DNA from: Neocallimastix lanati (nom. inval.)
Lineage: Eukaryota; Neocallimastigomycota; Neocallimastigomycetes; Neocallimastigales; Neocallimastigaceae
Reading direction: 5' to 3'
NCBI GenBank assembly: GCA_016946835.1
Contig: JACVTC010000017.1
Location: forward strand, 1,417,501-1,430,000
Length of the DNA: 12,500 nucleotides
Shown here: positions 9,179 to 12,500 of the stretch, in pieces
Position numbering within the stretch: position 1 is the first letter of the stretch
Layout of the letters: every line of letters begins with the position of its first letter
The notes under the pieces: model-generated
What the model saw: only the letters and a program-made list of their open reading frames with translations
Told to the model about the DNA's origin: nothing
Database searches by the model: none
Position numbers and translations under genes: made by a program

Positions 9179-9295
9179 TCATATTAATATTCCATAGAAG
9201 TAACTTTCACTGATCATCCTATAATACTTTAAAATTTTGGATGGAATATCATATTTAAATATTATTTTTAATTTATGAGATGTATAAAATTTAAA
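9179..9295 (-). pseudogene. Possible decayed coding fragment (38 codons)
   Basis: On the minus strand this reads FKFYTSHKLKIIFKYDIPSK and then ILKYYRMISESYFYGILI before a TGA at 9179-9181. Residue variety and GC content are higher than in the surrounding DNA. The upstream end dissolves into a TA run (about 9296-9312) and there is no start codon near the beginning. I do not recognise the family. It may be the remnant of a gene or simply a chance open frame. Confidence 0.22.
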
Positions 9296-9598
9296 TATAT
9301 ATATATATATATTTTAATTGATTTTGTATAACGTACTATGTATGTATTAATCATTTACTATTAATAAATACATGAACATAAAATTAAATATTTATTGTTA
9401 TATTTATTCATTTTATTATAAAACCTATAAATTTTAGTATTGTTTACTGCAATATTTATCAACACAGAAAATACTGTAAATTATAACATTTAAAATATAT
9501 TTTAAAAACTATTACTTAATAATTTCTCTTAAATAAAAATAAAAATGAAAAAAAGTAGTATAATTAAAAGTTATAACAATTAATTCTAATAAATAAAT

Positions 9599-9705
9599 TT
9601 AAACTTTCAGAAAATCAATATCTATTATATCATCATACGAAATAAGAGCAGAGATTTCCTTTTTTTTACTATTGAAATGATAAAGAATTTTTCATCTTGA
9701 TATTC
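9599..9705 (-). pseudogene. Possible decayed coding fragment with a frameshift at a T8 run
   Basis: The minus strand reads EYQDEKFFIISIVKK in one frame. After a shift at the 8-base homopolymer (9660-9667) it continues as EISALISYDDIIDIDFLKV to a TAA at 9599-9601. The composite looks protein-like and sits in a patch with more G and C than its surroundings. The family is not recognised. It could belong with the fragment at 9179-9295, being on the same strand about 300 bp away, but nothing joins them. Confidence 0.22.
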
Positions 9706-9955
9706 AAAAAAAAAAAAAAAAAATTATAAAAGTTATGAAATCTTTTAAAAGCAAACAAAGATAATTGAATTAAAATTAATTTCATGTCCTATTATATAAA
9801 AATTGTATTAGAAAGATAAATTGACAATTTAGTATTGATTATAATAGTATAAATGATATTAGAGTAGAATCTATAGTGGAAAAATTTATTATATAAACGG
9901 TACTGACATTTTTATTTATAATAACATTATATCGATTTAAATTTCATATAGTTAA

Positions 9956-10054
9956 ATTAGAATTAATAAGATAAAAATTATTGTAACGGTACAAGAGATA
10001 ATTCTATTCATCTTATGTGTAATATTACATTTCAGTTTAATAGTGACCTTTCTA

Positions 10055-10090
<36 letters not shown>

Positions 10091-10290
10091 GAAATTATTA
10101 TTACTATTCCTAATGATAATTAATTAAATAATTCTGAAAATTATTCTAATGTTGAAAACGAACCTTATTCATGTCTTTATTCTAAAGTAAACTTTGAAAA
10201 TAATGGTCTTGCATTTGAACATAAATTTATAACTATTGCCCAGATAGTAGTACTAATATTTTAAATGATATTAAAAATATTATAAAGTAA
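9956..10290 (+). pseudogene. Possible decayed gene with an internal poly-T (poly-Phe) expansion
   Basis: One frame is open from 9956 to 10120. A hydrophobic stretch (IIVTVQEIILFILCVILHFS, then LIVTFLS) runs through a 31-base T tract (10057-10087, read as Phe codons) into NEIIITIPNDN. A TAA at 10121-10123 interrupts it. The same frame then continues LNNSENYSNVENEPYSCLYS, KVNFENNGLAFEHKFITI, and with one shift near 10235-10240 reads YCPDSSTNILNDIKNIIK to a TAA at 10288-10290. No ATG opens the frame. The 10133-10250 part is the most coding-like piece of the right-hand intergenic DNA. The family is not recognised. One stop and one frameshift fit a pseudogene, but chance is not excluded. Confidence 0.28.
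10057..10087. repeat. Poly-T tract, 31 bp
   Basis: An uninterrupted run of 31 T. It lies inside the possible decayed gene at 9956-10290, whose frame it happens to keep open. Confidence 0.9.
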
Positions 10291-10690
10291 TTGTATATAT
10301 ATAATATAATATTTTTTTTTTTTACATTATTCAAAAAAAAAAAAAAAAAAATATTATTTGAATATTACATTTTGTAAAATAATATTAAATTATAAAATAT
10401 TTTTTAAAAAAAAAAAAAAAAAGATTAAAATGTGTAAATTTTTATTTTCTAAATTAAAGTTATTGTGTAACGAAATAATATAGATATAAATATTATAAAT
10501 TATTTAAATAATTTTTAGTTTATAGGAAAAAAAAAATAAAAAATATTTAAACTCTTAATATTAGTAAAGGTCGTTTATAAATTTATTATTAAAAAAACAT
10601 CTATTGACAATAATTAATTTTATTAATATACATAAAAAAGACTACATATAATGATGTGCAATATTTAAAATAATTTTTGGAAAATGTTAA
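10291..10690. other. AT-rich stretch, nothing recognised
   Basis: Contains homopolymer runs (A18 at about 10334-10351 and A17 at about 10406-10422) and short AT repeats. I see no gene, RNA or structured repeat here. Confidence 0.7.
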
Positions 10691-11479
10691 TAAAATAAAA
10701 TAAAATAAAATAAAATAAAATAAAATAAAATAAAATAAAATAAAATAAAATAAAATAAAATAAAATAAAATAAAATAAAATAAAATAAAATAAAATAAAA
10801 TAAAATAAAATAAAATAAAATAAAATAAAATAAAATAAATAAAATAAAATAAAATAAAATAAAATAAAATAAAATAAAATAAATAGTAGAAATATAAATA
10901 TAAAGTACAGATTGAATAAAATAAAATAAAATAAAATAAAATAAAATAAAATAAAATAAAATAAAATAAAATAAAATAAAATAAAATAAAATAAAATAAA
11001 ATAAAATAAAATAAAATAAAATAAAATAAAATAAATAGTAGAAATATAAATATAAAGTACAGATTGAATAAAATAAAATAAAATAAAATAAAATAAAATA
11101 AAATAAAATAAAATAAAATAAAATAAAATAAAATAAAATAAAATAAAATAAAATAAAATAAAATAAAATAAAATAAAATAAAATAAATAGTAGAAATATA
11201 AATATAAAGTACAGATTGAATAAAATAAAATAAAATAAAAAAAAATAAAATAAAATAAAATAAAATAAATAGTAGAAATATAAATATAAAGTACAGATTG
11301 AATAAAATAAAATAAAATAAAATAAATAGTAGAAATATAAATATAAAGTACAGATTGAATAAAATAAAATAAAATAAAATAAAATAAAATAAAATAAAAT
11401 AAAATAAAATAAAATAAAATAAAATAAAATAAAATAAAATAAAATAAAATAAAATAAAATAAAATAAAATAAAATAAAA
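10691..11479. repeat. (TAAAA)n microsatellite array with higher-order structure
   Basis: About 120 pentamer units in blocks of 37, 23, 23, 9, 4 and 24 full units. Five identical 33-bp units separate the blocks. Every block that precedes a 33-bp unit ends in one short TAAA. A single T to A change sits at about 11241, and a lone short TAAA at 10836-10839. The minus strand stays open for 272 codons of Phe, Tyr, Ile and Leu only because 15 bases of the repeat contain no stop in that frame; I do not regard that as a gene. Confidence 0.95.
10884..11359. repeat. Five identical 33-bp units embedded in the pentamer array
   Basis: Each unit begins TAGTAGAAATATAAATATAA and ends AGTACAGATTGAA. Copies lie at 10884-10916, 11036-11068, 11188-11220, 11270-11302 and 11327-11359, with no differences among them. 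Start-to-start distances are 152, 152, 82 and 57 bp. The first two intervals are exactly equal, which points to duplication of a 152-bp composite unit. The 33-mer contains the only G and C in the array. Confidence 0.95.
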
Positions 11480-11544
11480 ATATTATAATATTTTAATTCT
11501 TCCATTTTAAGATATAATTAAATAAATCTCAAAAATAACGTGAT

Positions 11545-11982
11545 TATTTATTTATTTATTATTCAATTATTTATTATTTATTATTTATTATTTATTATTT
11601 ATTATTTATTTATTATTTATTATTTATTATTTATTATTTATTATTTATTATTTATTATTCAATTATTTATTATTTATTATTTATTATTTATTTATTTATT
11701 TATTATTTATTATTTATTATTTATTTATTATTTATTATTTATTTATTATTTATTATTTATTATTTATTATTTATTATTTATTATTTATTATTCAATTATT
11801 TATTATTTATTATTTATTATTTATTTATTTATTTATTATTTATTATTTATTATTTATTATTTATTTATTTATTATTTATTTATTTATTATTTATTATTTA
11901 TTATTTATTTATTTGTTATTTATTTATTTATTATTTATTATTTATTTATTTATTATTTATTTATTTATTATTTATTTATTTA
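11545..11982. repeat. TTTATTA/TTTA mixed array with ATTCAATT interruptions
   Basis: About 440 bp built from the heptamer TTTATTA and the tetramer TTTA in irregular order. The block ATTCAATT interrupts it at 11561, 11657 and 11790 (96 and 133 bp apart). A single G appears near 11914. The plus strand is open for 147 codons of Ile, Tyr, Leu and Phe, which is a repeat artefact. Confidence 0.93.
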
Positions 11983-12266
11983 ATAAATTTAAATACTTTA
12001 TAATACTTTAGAAAAAAAACAAAATATATATATATATATAATTAAATAATTCAACCAATAAATTCTTTCTATAATAAATAATATTAATCATTATTAATCA
12101 TGCATATTTTAAAATAATAAATGATATATAAATAAATTATTAAAATAAAAATTAATCGTTAAAACAAAATAAATAAACTAAAAAAAAAAAAAATAAAATA
12201 AAATAAAATTAGTAGTAATAAAATAAATAAAATATATATCAGGACAATTTAGAAAAGTGTAACAGG
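11983..12266. other. 5' flank of the right-edge gene
   Basis: AT-rich DNA with a short TA run (about 12025-12040), an A13 run near 12181 and three AAAAT units after it. The last in-frame stop before the next gene's start is at 12228-12230, and no in-frame ATG lies between them. No defined promoter motif can be called. Confidence 0.6.
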
Positions 12267-12500
12267 ATGAAAGAACTTAATATATTGTATTGTTATTTAG
12301 TTCACGGTTTAGACAGAAGTAAAGATGATTATGGATTTATTAAACAAAGAACTGAAGAATTATTTGGAAAAGTTTTTGAAAATCAAGAAAATAAAGAAAT
12401 TCAAAATTTAATTTATTGTTATTGTTCAACTTCTCATACCGGTTTAAAATCAAGAGATCACTTAATTGTTACTTCAAGAAATGATTTTATTGAATTTAAA
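12267..12500 (+). CDS. 5' part of a gene, possibly a DUF676-like (ROG1-type) alpha/beta hydrolase; runs off the window
   Basis: The frame is open for 78 codons from the ATG at 12267 to the window end. Coding character is clear: the AT content drops and amino acid use is varied. It begins MKELNILYCYLVHGL, then DRSKDDYGFIKQRTEELF, and later NLIYCYCSTSHTGLKSRDHL. A beta strand followed by an LVHGL motif, a helix, then a second strand (LIYCYCS) matches the opening of DUF676 serine-esterase/lipase proteins such as yeast ROG1, where the HG pair is near the oxyanion hole. The catalytic Ser, Asp and His would lie beyond the window. The coding call is good; the family call is tentative. Unlike its neighbours it has no signal peptide, so it is probably intracellular. 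Confidence 0.65.
   Translation, partial: MKELNILYCYLVHGLDRSKDDYGFIKQRTEELFGKVFENQENKEIQNLIYCYCSTSHTGLKSRDHLIVTSRNDFIEFK

Larger units (their letters stand above)
8765..9955. other. AT-rich intergenic stretch with two weak coding-like traces
   Basis: Mostly simple AT-rich sequence with A and T runs (for example about 9110-9127 and 9706-9723). The only structured parts are the two minus-strand traces at 9179-9295 and 9599-9705, listed separately. No intact gene was found. Confidence 0.65.

Noticed and set aside
10884-11359. CRISPR-like pattern: identical 33-bp units separated by other sequence
   Set aside because: The spacers are all the same pentamer repeat at different lengths, not unique sequence; there are no cas genes, and the window is eukaryotic.
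10687-11505. 272-codon minus-strand open frame of Phe, Tyr, Ile and Leu
   Set aside because: It is the translation of (AAAAT)n, which has no stop in that frame. The residue content is that of the repeat, and no gene signals are present.
11540-11983. 147-codon plus-strand open frame of Ile, Tyr, Leu and Phe
   Set aside because: Translation of the TTTATTA/TTTA array; a low-complexity artefact.

Overview
The window looks like nuclear DNA of an anaerobic gut fungus (Neocallimastigomycota, relatives of Piromyces, Neocallimastix and Anaeromyces). Three things point there. The intergenic DNA is extremely AT-rich and full of homopolymers, microsatellites and minisatellites. The genes are intronless, with an A-rich start context. 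Both complete genes end in tandem Cys-rich modules of the fungal dockerin type (CBM10-like, roughly C-x3-I-x2-QGY-x-CC then D-x-DG-x-WG-x-E then WCG), which attach secreted proteins to the fungal cellulosome. Genus and species cannot be set from the sequence alone.

Layout: 74-1954 (minus) is a secreted Cthe_2159-type right-handed beta-helix carbohydrate-binding protein with two dockerins. 1955-6099 is a 4.1-kb gene-free divergent spacer holding a poly-T tract, a poly-A tract, a nested hairpin (2713-2782), a 17-copy 18-bp minisatellite (3913-4226), a degenerate repeat (4776-4890) and a 7-bp array (5286-5410). 6100-8103 (plus) is the paralogue, with three dockerins. 8104-10690 is AT-rich and holds an 18-bp minisatellite and three weak decayed-coding traces. 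10691-11479 is a (TAAAA)n array interrupted by five identical 33-bp units. 11545-11982 is a second, TTTATTA/TTTA array. 12267-12500 is the 5' end of a further gene running off the window, with an LVHGL alpha/beta-hydrolase-like motif.

The two complete genes probably do the same kind of job: export, docking to scaffoldin, and binding of cellulose or acidic plant polysaccharide in the rumen or hindgut. They are divergent and share a 1.12-kb coding tract at 98.3% nucleotide identity (19 substitutions plus one 9-bp indel, counted by eye). The signal peptides and C-terminal halves outside this tract are clearly diverged. The tract therefore forms two long inverted arms around a spacer that contains both promoters and both signal peptides. 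This suggests gene conversion and leaves open an inversion that would swap promoter and signal peptide between the two dockerin tails. That architecture is the most interesting thing in the window. No CRISPR, tRNA, rRNA or complete mobile element was seen.
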